Assembly: GCF_036346295.1 (NCBI RefSeq)
Contig: NZ_CP107819.1
Coordinates: forward strand, 558,001-622,000
Origin: Streptomyces sp. NBC_00536
Lineage (GTDB): Bacteria > Actinomycetota > Actinomycetes > Streptomycetales > Streptomycetaceae
DNA length: 64,000 nucleotides
Direction of reading: 5' to 3'
Under the pieces are notes generated by a model, which had not been told where the DNA came from, did not search any database, and saw only the letters and a list, made by a program, of their open reading frames with translations. Positions 50,122 to 58,702 of the stretch are shown here, piece after piece (position 1 is the first letter of the stretch; each line of letters begins with the position of its first letter). Position numbers and translations under genes: made by a program.

Positions 50122-51605
50122 GCGTCCTCCAGGGGGGTGACCTCGTCGGGCTGGAAGTACAGGAACCGGCCCTGTTCGCGGCGGATGTCGGCGCCGGGGT
50201 CGCCCTCGACGGTGACGGCGAGGTGCACTCCGCCGTCGACGTCGTGCAGGACGGCTTCGACGAGGGCGGCGCGGCCGTGCAGGAACAGGTCCTGCGCGTC
50301 GGTGCGGCGCGCGCCGGGGCGCAGCAGGACCCGGCTGCCGGCGCCGACCGACACCCCGTCGACGGAGATACGGTCCCGGGCCGGGTCGGCGGGATCGGCG
50401 TGGGCCGGGTCCCACCAGGGGTGTTCGGGCCGGAACACGGCCTGCTCGTCGAAGGGTTCGCCGAACGGGTCACCGAAGGGGGCGCCAAAGGGGGCGGGGG
50501 CGGGGGCCGGGCCGGGGGCCTCGCCGGTGATCTCGCGCAGGGCCCGTACGGCGCCGTGCAGCCGTTCCAGGACCTCGGGCGGCATCGACTCGGCCAGGTC
50601 GATGACCGCGGCGGCGCGCGGGTCGGTGCCGCGCGCCTCGCGCTTCTCCTGGTCGGTCAGGGCCGCGGTGCGCAGGGCGAGGATCTCGTCGATCTCGGTG
50701 GAGTCGTACATCGCCCCGGCGCTCTCGGGGGCGATGGCGGGGTGGTCCTCCAGGATGATCGGGGAGGACAGGACCACGTCGGCGCGGCCGGGTTCACCGG
50801 CGAGCACGGGCCAGGTGCGCTCGTTGACGCAGTCCGCGACGGCGCCCTTGGCCCATTCGGGCGGGTCGGTCATGGACAGGAAACCGCCCGTGTCGAGTCC
50901 GAGCAGCAGGTGGGCGGCGACGAGCGAGCGGGGCAGGGCGGCGTCGCGGTCATCCGCCTCGGCGGTGCCGGGGGCGGGCCGCCAGGTGCTGGTGTTCTCG
51001 ACGGCCGCGGTGAGCTTCAGCACCCGGTAGGGGCCGTCGAGTTCGGTGGCGGTGAGCCGGACCGAGCCGTTGATCTCCTCGGTGCGGCGGACGAGGCGTC
51101 CCACGGTGCGCCCGGCGCCGTCGAGGACCGCTTCGGTGTCCTCGCGGGCGGGTCGGGTGAAGGGGAACACGGTCCCGGGGCCGCCGAGTCCGGCGACGGG
51201 GACGGTCAGTTCGACGCGTTCCTCGGCTCCCTCGTCCCAGGGGACGAGCACCCGGTCGGGCAGCTGCAGTTCGGCCACGTCCTCGAACCCGCCGCCGGGC
51301 AGGGCCCGTTGGACGGTGCGGCGCTGGGCGTGCAGGAAGCGCAGCTCCACGGCGAGGGTGGCGGCTCCCTTCGGTTCCATCAGGATCTCGGTCCGCTGGT
51401 CGGCGTGTTCGTGGTGCGCGGGCCCCCAGGCGGGGGGCACCAGCACGCCGAACTGCCAGCGCAGCCGGTTCTTGGCCGCCGAGGCCCGGTAGGGGTAGAG
51501 CACGTACCCCTCGAAGAGGACCGCGTCGGCCACCTGCCGGGCGTGGTCGAAGAGGGCCGGGGCGATGATGGAAGAGGAGGCCGGGGCGGGGGCGGTCGCG
51601 GTCAC
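50118..51605 (-). CDS. Uncharacterised 495-residue hydrogenase-operon protein
   Basis: I cannot assign a family with known function. Seen: no signal peptide or membrane helix; no cysteine cluster; N-terminal about 300 residues with FEGYVLYPYRASAAKNRLRWQFGVLVPPAW near 30-60 and mixed alpha/beta character; IEDP-like ILEDHPAIAPES and EIDEILALRTAALTDQEKREARGTDPRA near 310-340, a charged helical segment; a low-complexity PAPAPFGAPFGDPFGEPF linker near 375; and a C-terminal domain ending FLYFQPDEVTPLEDA. Both ends overlap neighbours by 4 bases (GTGA), so it is co-translated with the hydrogenase proteins and is likely a maturation or assembly factor. Confidence 0.8.
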   Translation of the reverse strand: MTATAPAPASSSIIAPALFDHARQVADAVLFEGYVLYPYRASAAKNRLRWQFGVLVPPAWGPAHHEHADQRTEILMEPKGAATLAVELRFLHAQRRTVQRALPGGGFEDVAELQLPDRVLVPWDEGAEERVELTVPVAGLGGPGTVFPFTRPAREDTEAVLDGAGRTVGRLVRRTEEINGSVRLTATELDGPYRVLKLTAAVENTSTWRPAPGTAEADDRDAALPRSLVAAHLLLGLDTGGFLSMTDPPEWAKGAVADCVNERTWPVLAGEPGRADVVLSSPIILEDHPAIAPESAGAMYDSTEIDEILALRTAALTDQEKREARGTDPRAAAVIDLAESMPPEVLERLHGAVRALREITGEAPGPAPAPAPFGAPFGDPFGEPFDEQAVFRPEHPWWDPAHADPADPARDRISVDGVSVGAGSRVLLRPGARRTDAQDLFLHGRAALVEAVLHDVDGGVHLAVTVEGDPGADIRREQGRFLYFQPDEVTPLEDA

Positions 51606-52306
51606 GGCGCCGTCCTTTCGGTCGCGCGCGGCAGTACGGCGCCGGCCCACGCGGGGTCCTGCGGCCCGGGGTTCCCGGCGGCGGCGTCCGCGTCGAGCAG
51701 GGCTCGTACGGTCGCCTCCCACGAGGCGAGGGCGTGCCGCGAACGGTAGGCGAGGAGGTCGTCCATGGTGTCGCGGGGCAGCCGCAGCCAGCCGCAGCCG
51801 GGGAAGTGCTGCTCGACCATCTCCCGCCACACGCTCACCGGCATGCGGTGGGAGGCCTCGCGGTCCCAGGGGACGGGTTCGACGTGGAAGCCGGTGGACC
51901 CGGTGAAGGCCGTACCGGAGAACAGCATCAGCAGCGGCACCTCGCCGTCTTCGAGGGCGTTGAAGTAGCGGGTGGCCGCGATGTCCATGTCGTAGGTGCA
52001 GGGCACCACGAGGTCGGTCTCGGTTTCCCCGGTGAAGCTGGGGATCATCGCGGTGACCTGGGTGAACTGCACGGGCTGGAGGGTGGTGCCCCAGCGGGAG
52101 CGGGCCCCGAAGAGGTCGGCGAGGGCCGCCGCCTCGGCGGGTTCGTAGCCGCGCCGGGCCGGTTCGATGCGCATCTGGCAGCGCAGCGCGAGGGCGTGCA
52201 CCCGGGTGCCGGGGGTGGCGGTGACGCGCAGCCGGAAGACGAGGGTGGGGCCGGCCGCGTAGGCGTCGGCGCGCACGCCCGTGCAGGTGAAGGCGAAGTC
52301 GGTCAC
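51602..52306 (-). CDS. Uncharacterised hydrogenase-operon protein (DUF6084-like)
   Basis: 234 residues, function unknown. Seen: N-terminal beta-rich half (FAFTCTGVRADAYAAGPTLVFRLRV) and ALRCQMRIEPARRGY near 41, LFGARSRWGTTLQPVQFTQVT near 65-86, VPCTYDMDIAATRYFNAL near 100-117, and VWREMVEQHFPGCGWLRL near 160. This layout matches, from memory, DUF6084 proteins found only beside actinobacterial hydrogenases. GTGA overlaps with both neighbours. Confidence 0.75.
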   Translation of the reverse strand: MTDFAFTCTGVRADAYAAGPTLVFRLRVTATPGTRVHALALRCQMRIEPARRGYEPAEAAALADLFGARSRWGTTLQPVQFTQVTAMIPSFTGETETDLVVPCTYDMDIAATRYFNALEDGEVPLLMLFSGTAFTGSTGFHVEPVPWDREASHRMPVSVWREMVEQHFPGCGWLRLPRDTMDDLLAYRSRHALASWEATVRALLDADAAAGNPGPQDPAWAGAVLPRATERTAP

Positions 52307-52989
52307 GGTCGGCCCGCCTCGGCGGTGGGCGTACCCGTACCCGTCGGCACCTTGGCCCGGCGTTCGACCTGGGCGAAGAAGGCGTCCAGCGCGGCGCGGG
52401 CTTCCGCCCCGCCGTCGAAGCCCTGCCACAGCAGCCTCATGCGTCCCACCAGTTCGTAGCAGATGTCGATCGGGACCAGATGGCACTCGGTCCGGCCCCC
52501 GGAGCGCCGCAGCAACAGGGCCTCGACGTCGGGTTCGAGCAGGGCCGAGAGGCGGCTCGCACCGAGTACGGTCTGCCAGGTCGCCGGATCGAGTTCGCTC
52601 TCGGTGGCTCCGGCCGGGCTCGGGTAGAGCGCGACGAGCCGGTCGAGGGCCGCGTTGCGGAAGAAGAACGCGACGCTGACCGGGATCTGGAGCAGTTCCC
52701 ACGCCCCGTCGTCGAGCCGGTGGTCCGGGTCGGTGAGGTAGCGGTCGGGGACGGCGCGGAACCGGCCGCCGACGGCGGCGCCCGGCCGGTCGAGCAGCAG
52801 GGCGCAGGGCACGCAGGCACAGACCAGGGCGCGCCGTTCGGTTTCCACGAGGTGGCGGTGGTGCTCCTCGGCCACGACCACCCCGCAGAGTTCGCACACT
52901 TCCCGGCGCGGGAGGCGCGGCCCGGCGAAGCGGCGCAGGCCGCGCGGGCCCGGGCGCAGCGGCCCGGGCCGTCCCGTGGGCGCCGTCAC
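52303..52989 (-). CDS. Uncharacterised cysteine-containing hydrogenase-operon protein (DUF5947-like)
   Basis: 228 residues. Seen: CELCG near 33-37 and CACVPC near 57-62, two Cys pairs suitable for binding zinc or an Fe-S centre, separated by EEHHRHLVETERRALV with three His; then RYLTDPDHRLDDGAWELLQIPVSVAFFF and ALYPSPAGATESELD. From memory this is the DUF5947 type in hydrogenase clusters. Placed right after the NifU-like gene (GTGA overlap), so an Fe-S delivery or electron-transfer role is plausible. Confidence 0.77.
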   Translation of the reverse strand: MTAPTGRPGPLRPGPRGLRRFAGPRLPRREVCELCGVVVAEEHHRHLVETERRALVCACVPCALLLDRPGAAVGGRFRAVPDRYLTDPDHRLDDGAWELLQIPVSVAFFFRNAALDRLVALYPSPAGATESELDPATWQTVLGASRLSALLEPDVEALLLRRSGGRTECHLVPIDICYELVGRMRLLWQGFDGGAEARAALDAFFAQVERRAKVPTGTGTPTAEAGRP

Positions 52990-53594
52990 GGCACGCGCGC
53001 CGGGGACTGCGGGGAGCGGCCGATCTGGAGCAGTGCGGGCGCTGGCGCCGCGGCCGGTTCGAGTTCCACGGCGGTGACCTCGGGGGCGAAGGCGGCGAGG
53101 GCGTCCTCGATGCTCCGGTGGGCCGGGGCGGCCGCTGAGCCGCCGGACGGGCAGCCGCAGCCGCAGCCGCTCCCGGGGGCGGCGGGCCGCAGCCGCAGGA
53201 TCCCGCTCGCCCCGTCGAAGCCGATCAGCTCGACCGGGTCCGCCGAGGCCGCCAGGGCGCGCCCGATCCGGGTGTGGACGTCCTCGGGGTGCAGGTCGTG
53301 CAGGGTGAGCAGGCCGACGACGAGTTCGTCGTCCAGCAGTCCGCCGAGGGGGCCGCCGGGCAGCCCGCCGGGGGCCGCGGCGAGCCGTTCGACGATCCGG
53401 GCGAGCCCGGCGCCGTAGAAGTCCATGAGGACGCGGACCAGTTCCTCGGCGGCGTCGCACACCTCCCGGTCCCCGGTGGCGGCGAGCCGGTCGAGTACCT
53501 CCTCGACCCGGATCCCGGCCTGCCTGGCGTCGACGGGGGCGGGTGCGGAGGCGGAGGCGGAGGCGGAGGCGGAGGCGGAGGCGGAGGCGCTCAT
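52986..53594 (-). CDS. NifU-like protein with Ser-Ala repeat N-terminus
   Basis: 202 residues. Residues 2-17 are an SA dipeptide run encoded by a hexanucleotide repeat. The body resembles NifU C-terminal-domain proteins: VLDRLAATGDREVCDAAEELVRVLMDFYGAGLARIVE near 28-64, LLTLHDLHPEDVHTRIGRAL, ILRLRPAAPGSGCGCGCPSG near 135-154 with three closely spaced cysteines, and SIEDALAAFAPEVTAVELE, the usual NifU ending. It probably supplies or repairs Fe-S clusters of the hydrogenase small subunit. ATGA overlap with the large-subunit gene. Confidence 0.82.
   Translation of the reverse strand: MSASASASASASASASAPAPVDARQAGIRVEEVLDRLAATGDREVCDAAEELVRVLMDFYGAGLARIVERLAAAPGGLPGGPLGGLLDDELVVGLLTLHDLHPEDVHTRIGRALAASADPVELIGFDGASGILRLRPAAPGSGCGCGCPSGGSAAAPAHRSIEDALAAFAPEVTAVELEPAAAPAPALLQIGRSPQSPARVP
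53545..53586. repeat. GCGGAG hexanucleotide microsatellite (7 units) inside the NifU-like gene
   Basis: Seven perfect GCGGAG units in a row, encoding the Ser-Ala run at the N-terminus of the NifU-like protein on the minus strand. Length changes by slippage keep the frame, since the unit is six bases. Confidence 0.9.
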
Positions 53595-55375
53595 CCGCCC
53601 AGTCCGCTCAGGCCGGTGGGCACGTGCATCTGCTTGACGGTCTTGCCGGGGCCGACGTACATGTGCACACCGCACGGCAGACAGGGGTCGAAGCTGCGCA
53701 CGGCGCGCATGATGTCGATGCCCTTGAAGTTCTCCGGGGTGTTCTCCTCGAAGATCGGGGTGTTCTGTACGGCGTCCTCGTACGGTCCGGGGGTGCCGTA
53801 GGTGTCTCGGGTGCTCGCGTTCCACGGGGTCGGCGGGTACGGGTGGTAGTTGGCGATCTTGCCGTCGCGGATCACCATGTGGTGCGAGAGGACCCCGCGG
53901 ACGGCTTCGGTGAAGCCGACGCCCAGTCCCTCGTCCGGGACCTCGAACTTCTCCCAGGTCTGGGTGCGTCCGGCGCGGACCTCGGCCAGGCCCTTCTCCG
54001 CGCAGTGCAGCGCGATGGCGGCCGCGTACGCCTGGAAGTACGTGCGGGCGCGGTTGCGCTCCAGCGCGTTGCTCCACTTCGGGATCTTCCACTCGAAGCG
54101 GGTCTCGGGCTTGGTCATGGTGCGGGGCAGGGTGATGACCACGCTGTGGCCGGTGGCCTGCACGTAGTCGGTGTGGACCAGCCCGGACAGCGCCGTGGAC
54201 CACAGCCGGGCGAGCGGGCCGCCGCCGGTGTCCAGGGGCAGGTGGTCCTTGCCGTCGAACCAGCGAGGGGACATGACCCAGCTGTACTTGTCGTCGAAGT
54301 TCCGCTTCTGCGGGGCCGGGATGGTGTGCTGGTTCCACGGGTGGCGGGGGTCGACCGGGTTGCCGAGCGGGTCGTGGGTGACGAACTGCTCCTGGCCCTG
54401 CCAGTCGTCGTAGTACGAACTGCCGAGCAGGATCCGGATGCCGAGGTTGATCTCGGTGAGGTCGTTGGTGACGAGCTTGCCGTCGACCACCACGCCGGGG
54501 GTGACGAACATCTTCCGTCCCCAGTCGGTCATGTTGGCGTAGGTGAAGTCGCAGTGCTCGGGGTCGTTGAGCGCGCCCCAGCAGCCGAGCAGCACGCGGC
54601 GCCTGCCGACTTCCTCGTACCCGGGCAGGGCCTCGTAGAAGAAGTCGAAGAGGTCGTCGTGGAGCGGGACGACCCGCTTCATGAACTCGCAGTACCGCAT
54701 GAGGCGGCTCATGTAGTCCGTGAAGAGCTGGACGGAGGCGATGGTGCCGACGCCGCCCGGGTAGAGGGTGGAGGGGTGCACGTGGCGGCCCTCCATGAGG
54801 CAGAACATCTCCCGCGTGTAGCGGCTGACCTGCAGTGCCTCGCGGTAGAACTCGCCCTCGATGGGGTTGAGCGAGCGCATGATGTCGGCGATCGTCTTGA
54901 AGCCGTGCTCGCCGGCGTGCGGGGCGGGGGTGCGCTCGGCCAGTTCCAGGACGCCGGGGTTGGTCTCGCGGACCATCTTTTCGCAGTAGTCGACCCCGAC
55001 CAGGTTCTCCTGGAAGATGTTGTGGTCGAACATGTACTCCGCGGACTCGCCGAGGTTGATGATCCACTCGGCGAGGTGCGGGGGCTTCACCCCGTAGGCC
55101 ATGTTCTGCGCGTAGACGGAGCACGTGGCGTGGTTGTCACCGCAGATGCCGCAGATGCGGCTGGTGATGAAGTGCGCGTCGCGGGGGTCCTTGCCGCGCA
55201 TGAAGACGCTGTAGCCGCGGAAGACCGACGAGGTGCTGTAGCACTCCGCGACCCGCTTCTGCTTGAAGTCGATCTTCGTGTGGATGCCGAGGCTGCCCAC
55301 GATCCGGGTGATCGGATCCCAGGCCATCTCGACCAGGCCGCTGCCGTCACCGGCCGCCTTCGTCTTCGGTGCCAT
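53591..55375 (-). CDS. hhyL: [NiFe]-hydrogenase large subunit, actinobacterial group 1h
   Basis: 594-residue catalytic subunit. Seen: the first NiFe cysteine pair RICGICGDNHATC (Cys75, Cys78) and the C-terminal pair DPCLPCGVH (Cys565, Cys568), followed by a 23-residue tail MYVGPGKTVKQM... to be removed by the maturation protease after His571. The N-terminal motif is DPITRIVGSLGIH, not the common RIEGH. Together with the small subunit these features fit the group 1h (group 5) enzymes that oxidise atmospheric H2 in Streptomyces spores and other actinobacteria. Starts 86 bases after the small-subunit gene. Confidence 0.96.
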   Translation of the reverse strand: MAPKTKAAGDGSGLVEMAWDPITRIVGSLGIHTKIDFKQKRVAECYSTSSVFRGYSVFMRGKDPRDAHFITSRICGICGDNHATCSVYAQNMAYGVKPPHLAEWIINLGESAEYMFDHNIFQENLVGVDYCEKMVRETNPGVLELAERTPAPHAGEHGFKTIADIMRSLNPIEGEFYREALQVSRYTREMFCLMEGRHVHPSTLYPGGVGTIASVQLFTDYMSRLMRYCEFMKRVVPLHDDLFDFFYEALPGYEEVGRRRVLLGCWGALNDPEHCDFTYANMTDWGRKMFVTPGVVVDGKLVTNDLTEINLGIRILLGSSYYDDWQGQEQFVTHDPLGNPVDPRHPWNQHTIPAPQKRNFDDKYSWVMSPRWFDGKDHLPLDTGGGPLARLWSTALSGLVHTDYVQATGHSVVITLPRTMTKPETRFEWKIPKWSNALERNRARTYFQAYAAAIALHCAEKGLAEVRAGRTQTWEKFEVPDEGLGVGFTEAVRGVLSHHMVIRDGKIANYHPYPPTPWNASTRDTYGTPGPYEDAVQNTPIFEENTPENFKGIDIMRAVRSFDPCLPCGVHMYVGPGKTVKQMHVPTGLSGLGG

Positions 55376-55461
55376 CGTGTCTGCCGTGACCCTTCTTCAG
55401 TGCGTGCGTACGTACGGACGTGCGTGGACTACGGGGAGCTGCGTGGATGTCGGGGGGGGGC

Positions 55462-56535
55462 TTACCGCCCGGACCAGGGCGGCCGGTAGCCGGTGGTGAG
55501 CTTCTCGCCGCGGTGGCGCCACTTGGGTTCCTGGTCGACGGTGTGCGCCGTGACCGCGCGGAGCTTGCGGATCACCGCTCCGTACGCCCCGCTGGCGGCG
55601 CTGGACACCTTGCTGCCGGGGGGTTCGTCCATGAACGGCATGAACTTGTCGGGGAAGCCGGGCATCGTGCAGGCGATGCAGATGCCGCCGACGTTGGGAC
55701 AGCCTCCGATGCCGTTCATCCAGCCGCGCTTGGGCACGTTGCACTTGACGACCGGGCCCCAGCAGCCGAGCTTGACCAGGCACTTGGGCGAGTCGTAGGT
55801 GTGCGCGAACTGGCCCTGCTCGTAGTAGCCGGCCCGGTCGCACCCCTCGTGGACGGTGTTGCCGAACAGCCAGGTCGGCCGCAGCTTGTCGTCCAGCGGG
55901 ATCATCGGCGCGGATCCGGCCGCCTGGTAGAGGAGGTAGGTGAGGGTCTCGGAGAAGTTGTCGGGCTGGATCGGGCAGCCCGGCACGCACACGATCGGGA
56001 TGCCCGCCTTGGAGGTCCAGTCCCAGCCCAGGTAGTCGGGCAGGCCCATGGCGCCGGTGGGGTTGCCCTCCATGGCGTGGATGCCGCCGTACGTCGCGCA
56101 GGTGCCGATGGCGACGACGGCCAGGGCCTTGGGGGCCAGCCGGTCGATCCACTCGCTGGTGGTGATGGGCTGGCCGGTCTCCGGATCGTCGCCGAAGCCG
56201 CACCAGTACCCCTCGGGCTTGATGCTCTCGTTGGGGATGGACCCCTCGACGACCAGCACGAAGGGGTCGATTTCGCCGCGCTCGCCCTTGAAGAACCATT
56301 CGATGAACGTGTCCGCGCCGCCGACGGGACCGCATTCGAAGTCGATCAGCGGCCAGTGCACGGCGATCTTGGGCAGCCCGGGCAGGACGCCCATCACGAT
56401 CTCTTCGATGCTGGGCTGCATCGCGGCGGTCAGGGAGACCGAGTCGCCGTCGCAGCTCAGTCCGGCGTTGATCCAGAGGATGTGGATCGGAGGGTCCTCG
56501 ACCGCGTTCGGGGAGGTGGTGGTTTCAGCATCCAT
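55462..56535 (-). CDS. hhyS: [NiFe]-hydrogenase small subunit, actinobacterial group 1h
   Basis: 357-residue Fe-S electron-transfer subunit. Seen: LWINAGLSCDGDSVS near 20-34 with Cys28 and Asp31, where most hydrogenases have C-x-x-C; GTCATYGG near 147; VCVPGCPIQPD near 184; NTVHEGCDRAG with the distal-cluster His; and cysteines in PKCLVKLGCWG, GGCPNVGGICIACTMPGFP. There is no Tat signal, so the enzyme is cytosolic or membrane-associated from inside. The Asp ligand of the proximal cluster is a known trait of actinobacterial-type enzymes such as Ralstonia AH. ATG at 56535 follows AAGGAGG. Confidence 0.96.
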   Translation of the reverse strand: MDAETTTSPNAVEDPPIHILWINAGLSCDGDSVSLTAAMQPSIEEIVMGVLPGLPKIAVHWPLIDFECGPVGGADTFIEWFFKGERGEIDPFVLVVEGSIPNESIKPEGYWCGFGDDPETGQPITTSEWIDRLAPKALAVVAIGTCATYGGIHAMEGNPTGAMGLPDYLGWDWTSKAGIPIVCVPGCPIQPDNFSETLTYLLYQAAGSAPMIPLDDKLRPTWLFGNTVHEGCDRAGYYEQGQFAHTYDSPKCLVKLGCWGPVVKCNVPKRGWMNGIGGCPNVGGICIACTMPGFPDKFMPFMDEPPGSKVSSAASGAYGAVIRKLRAVTAHTVDQEPKWRHRGEKLTTGYRPPWSGR

Positions 56536-56584
56536 GGGGATGCCTCCTTGGGGATGTATGCGGTGAAAGCCGTCATACCGGCCA

Positions 56585-58384
56585 TCACCCTTCTTGGTAA
56601 CAGCCGACCGGTCCGGGTGCGCCGTCAGCTGCCGCCGATCCAGTGACACGGCGGCGCTCGGGGGTGGCCCGGGCCAGGTGGGGAGGAGTGCCGGAGGCGG
56701 GCGCCTTGCGGACGAAGTCCCGGCGCAGCGCGTGGTACGGGGCCTCCGGGTCGAAGAAGGTGCGGCGCATCCGGGCCAGCTCCGCCGCCCGGTGGGCGGC
56801 CAGCGGCCGCAGCGCCTCGTCCCGGTCCCGCGCGGCCTTCTTCGCGGCGATCCGGGCCGATACGGCGGGCGAGGCCGCCAGCCGGGCCGCGAGCCGCCCG
56901 GTCTCCCCGGCGAAGTCCTGCGGCGCGCAGGCCGTCGTACGGTCGACCAGGCCCAGGCGCCGCGCCGCCTCGGCGGACACCGGCAGCGCCTCGGTGGTGA
57001 GCCTCTCCGCCACGGCGGGGCCGACCCGGCGGGGCAGGGTGTACGTCCAGTACTCCGAGCCGTACAGCCCCATCAGCCGGTAGTGCGGATTCAGCACCAC
57101 CCCGGACCTGCACCAGATCTCGTCGGCGGCCAGGGCGAGCATGGCCCCGCCCGCGGCCGCGTTGCCGCCGAGCGCGGCGACGATCAGCCGGTCGGTGGTG
57201 CACAGCACGGCCTCGACCAGGTCGTCGATGGCCGTGATGTTCGCCCAGGATTCCGCGGCGGGGTCTGCGGCGGCCTCGATGACGCCGAGGTGGATGCCGT
57301 TGGAGAAGAAGTCCCGGCCGCCGCCCAGCACCAGGACCGAGGTCGGGCGGGCGCAGGCGGCCCGGTAGGCCGCGAGCAGGCGGCGGCACTGACCGGTGCT
57401 CATCGCGCCGCCGGGGAAGGTGAAGGACAGGAAGCCCGCCTGGCCCTCCTCGCGGTAGGAGATGTCGGACCAGCCGCGTCCCCGGGCGGGCAGTTCGGGC
57501 AGCTCGGGCAGCCGCTCGCCCAGGGCCGTGACGGCGGGCAGTTTGACCGGGACGGGCTCCCCCGGCAGCCGCCGGGCGCGCAGCTCGGGGATCCAGACGG
57601 CGCCGTCGGCGGTGGCCCGGCAGATCGCTCCCGACCGGGTGGCCAGCAGCTCCCCCGGGCGCCCGCGCAGGGCGCGCTCCGGGTGGCCGCCGTGCAGGAA
57701 CCACTGGGCGCCGAGCAGCTCGTCCAGCACGCCGGGCTGGGAGTCGGCGGCGCGCAGCCTGCGGACCACGGTGTCGGTGGTGTCGCGCTGCCAGTCGATG
57801 CGGCGCAGCTCCTGGCGGAAGTACGGGCGGGTCCGGCACGGGCCGTCCTGGGCCTCCCCGGGGCGGGGTTCGCGCTGGGGCAGGGGGACGTACGTGCCGG
57901 AGGCGAAGCGGTCGACGGCCAGCAGGACGGCGGCGAGGGCCGCGTCGGAGACCTCGCCGCGGTAGAGGTCGCTCTTGCCGACCGGGGGCACGGCGCAGTC
58001 GGCCGAGGCCCAGACGGCGCCCGCGTCCATCCGTTCGTCGGCCTGGAGGACGGTCACGCCCCACCGGGTCATGCCCTCGTGGACGGCCCAGTCGAGGGAG
58101 GAGGGGCCGCGGTCCCCCGGCGGGCCCGGGTGGACGATCAGGCAGGTGTGGGCGGACCACACGTCCCGCGGGATCGCGGTCTTGAGCATGGGGGCAAGGA
58201 TCAGGTCCGGGCGGTGGCGCGCGACGGCGGCGCGCAGCGCCTCGTCCTGGGGGGCGGACGGCTCTCCCCCGGGGGCCGGTGGCAGCGCCAGTTCCACGGC
58301 CACGCTGTGACCGCGGTCGCGGAGTTCGGCGTGGACGCGCTGGGTGAGGCTGTTGAACGCGCTCGCTACGAGCAGGATGTGCAC
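56585..58384 (-). CDS. hypX: HypX/HoxX, CO-ligand synthesis for aerobic [NiFe] maturation
   Basis: 599-residue fusion of a formyl-tetrahydrofolate transferase/hydrolase domain (about 1-280, ILLVASAFNSLTQRVHAEL, CLIVHPGPPGDRGPSSLDWAVHEG) and an enoyl-CoA hydratase-like domain (about 320-560, VLVLGGGRDFFSNGIHLGVIEAA, GNAAAGGAMLALAADEIW). HypX uses formyl-THF to make the active-site CO ligand under aerobic conditions. It is the first gene of the operon, with 49 bases to the small-subunit gene. GTG at 58384 follows GGGAGA. Its presence supports H2 oxidation in air. Confidence 0.93.
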   Translation of the reverse strand: MHILLVASAFNSLTQRVHAELRDRGHSVAVELALPPAPGGEPSAPQDEALRAAVARHRPDLILAPMLKTAIPRDVWSAHTCLIVHPGPPGDRGPSSLDWAVHEGMTRWGVTVLQADERMDAGAVWASADCAVPPVGKSDLYRGEVSDAALAAVLLAVDRFASGTYVPLPQREPRPGEAQDGPCRTRPYFRQELRRIDWQRDTTDTVVRRLRAADSQPGVLDELLGAQWFLHGGHPERALRGRPGELLATRSGAICRATADGAVWIPELRARRLPGEPVPVKLPAVTALGERLPELPELPARGRGWSDISYREEGQAGFLSFTFPGGAMSTGQCRRLLAAYRAACARPTSVLVLGGGRDFFSNGIHLGVIEAAADPAAESWANITAIDDLVEAVLCTTDRLIVAALGGNAAAGGAMLALAADEIWCRSGVVLNPHYRLMGLYGSEYWTYTLPRRVGPAVAERLTTEALPVSAEAARRLGLVDRTTACAPQDFAGETGRLAARLAASPAVSARIAAKKAARDRDEALRPLAAHRAAELARMRRTFFDPEAPYHALRRDFVRKAPASGTPPHLARATPERRRVTGSAAADGAPGPVGCYQEG

Positions 58385-58702
58385 GTGCTCTCCCTGCGGC
58401 CGGGCCACTCGGCGGACGAACGTTGACCGGAGCACGTCCGGCCGAGGGGAATCGTGGGGGAGCCCCGCCCCGGACGCGCCGCAGCCGAGCGCGGGTGTCA
58501 CTCGAAAGCGCAAGATCCGGCGGCCACTCGGCGGCGGGCGCGCGCGAGTCGCCCGGCGGGTGCGCGGGGTGGCGGGGCCGGCCTCGGGGTGGACGGCGGG
58601 GCGGGTGGCGGGGCGGGTGGCGGTGCGCACCACGATGGCTCTGCGGAGTGTGGGCGCGCGCACCATGTCAGTCGCTGTCACCGCTGCCTACTGTTGCCCG
58701 CC
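58385..58702. other. 318-base divergent intergenic region between hypX and the SDR gene
   Basis: It must hold the promoters of the hydrogenase operon (leftward) and the SDR gene (rightward). I see no convincing -35/-10 pair or palindrome. The middle has short direct repeats of GGCGGGGCGGGT near 58595-58625. Confidence 0.4.
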
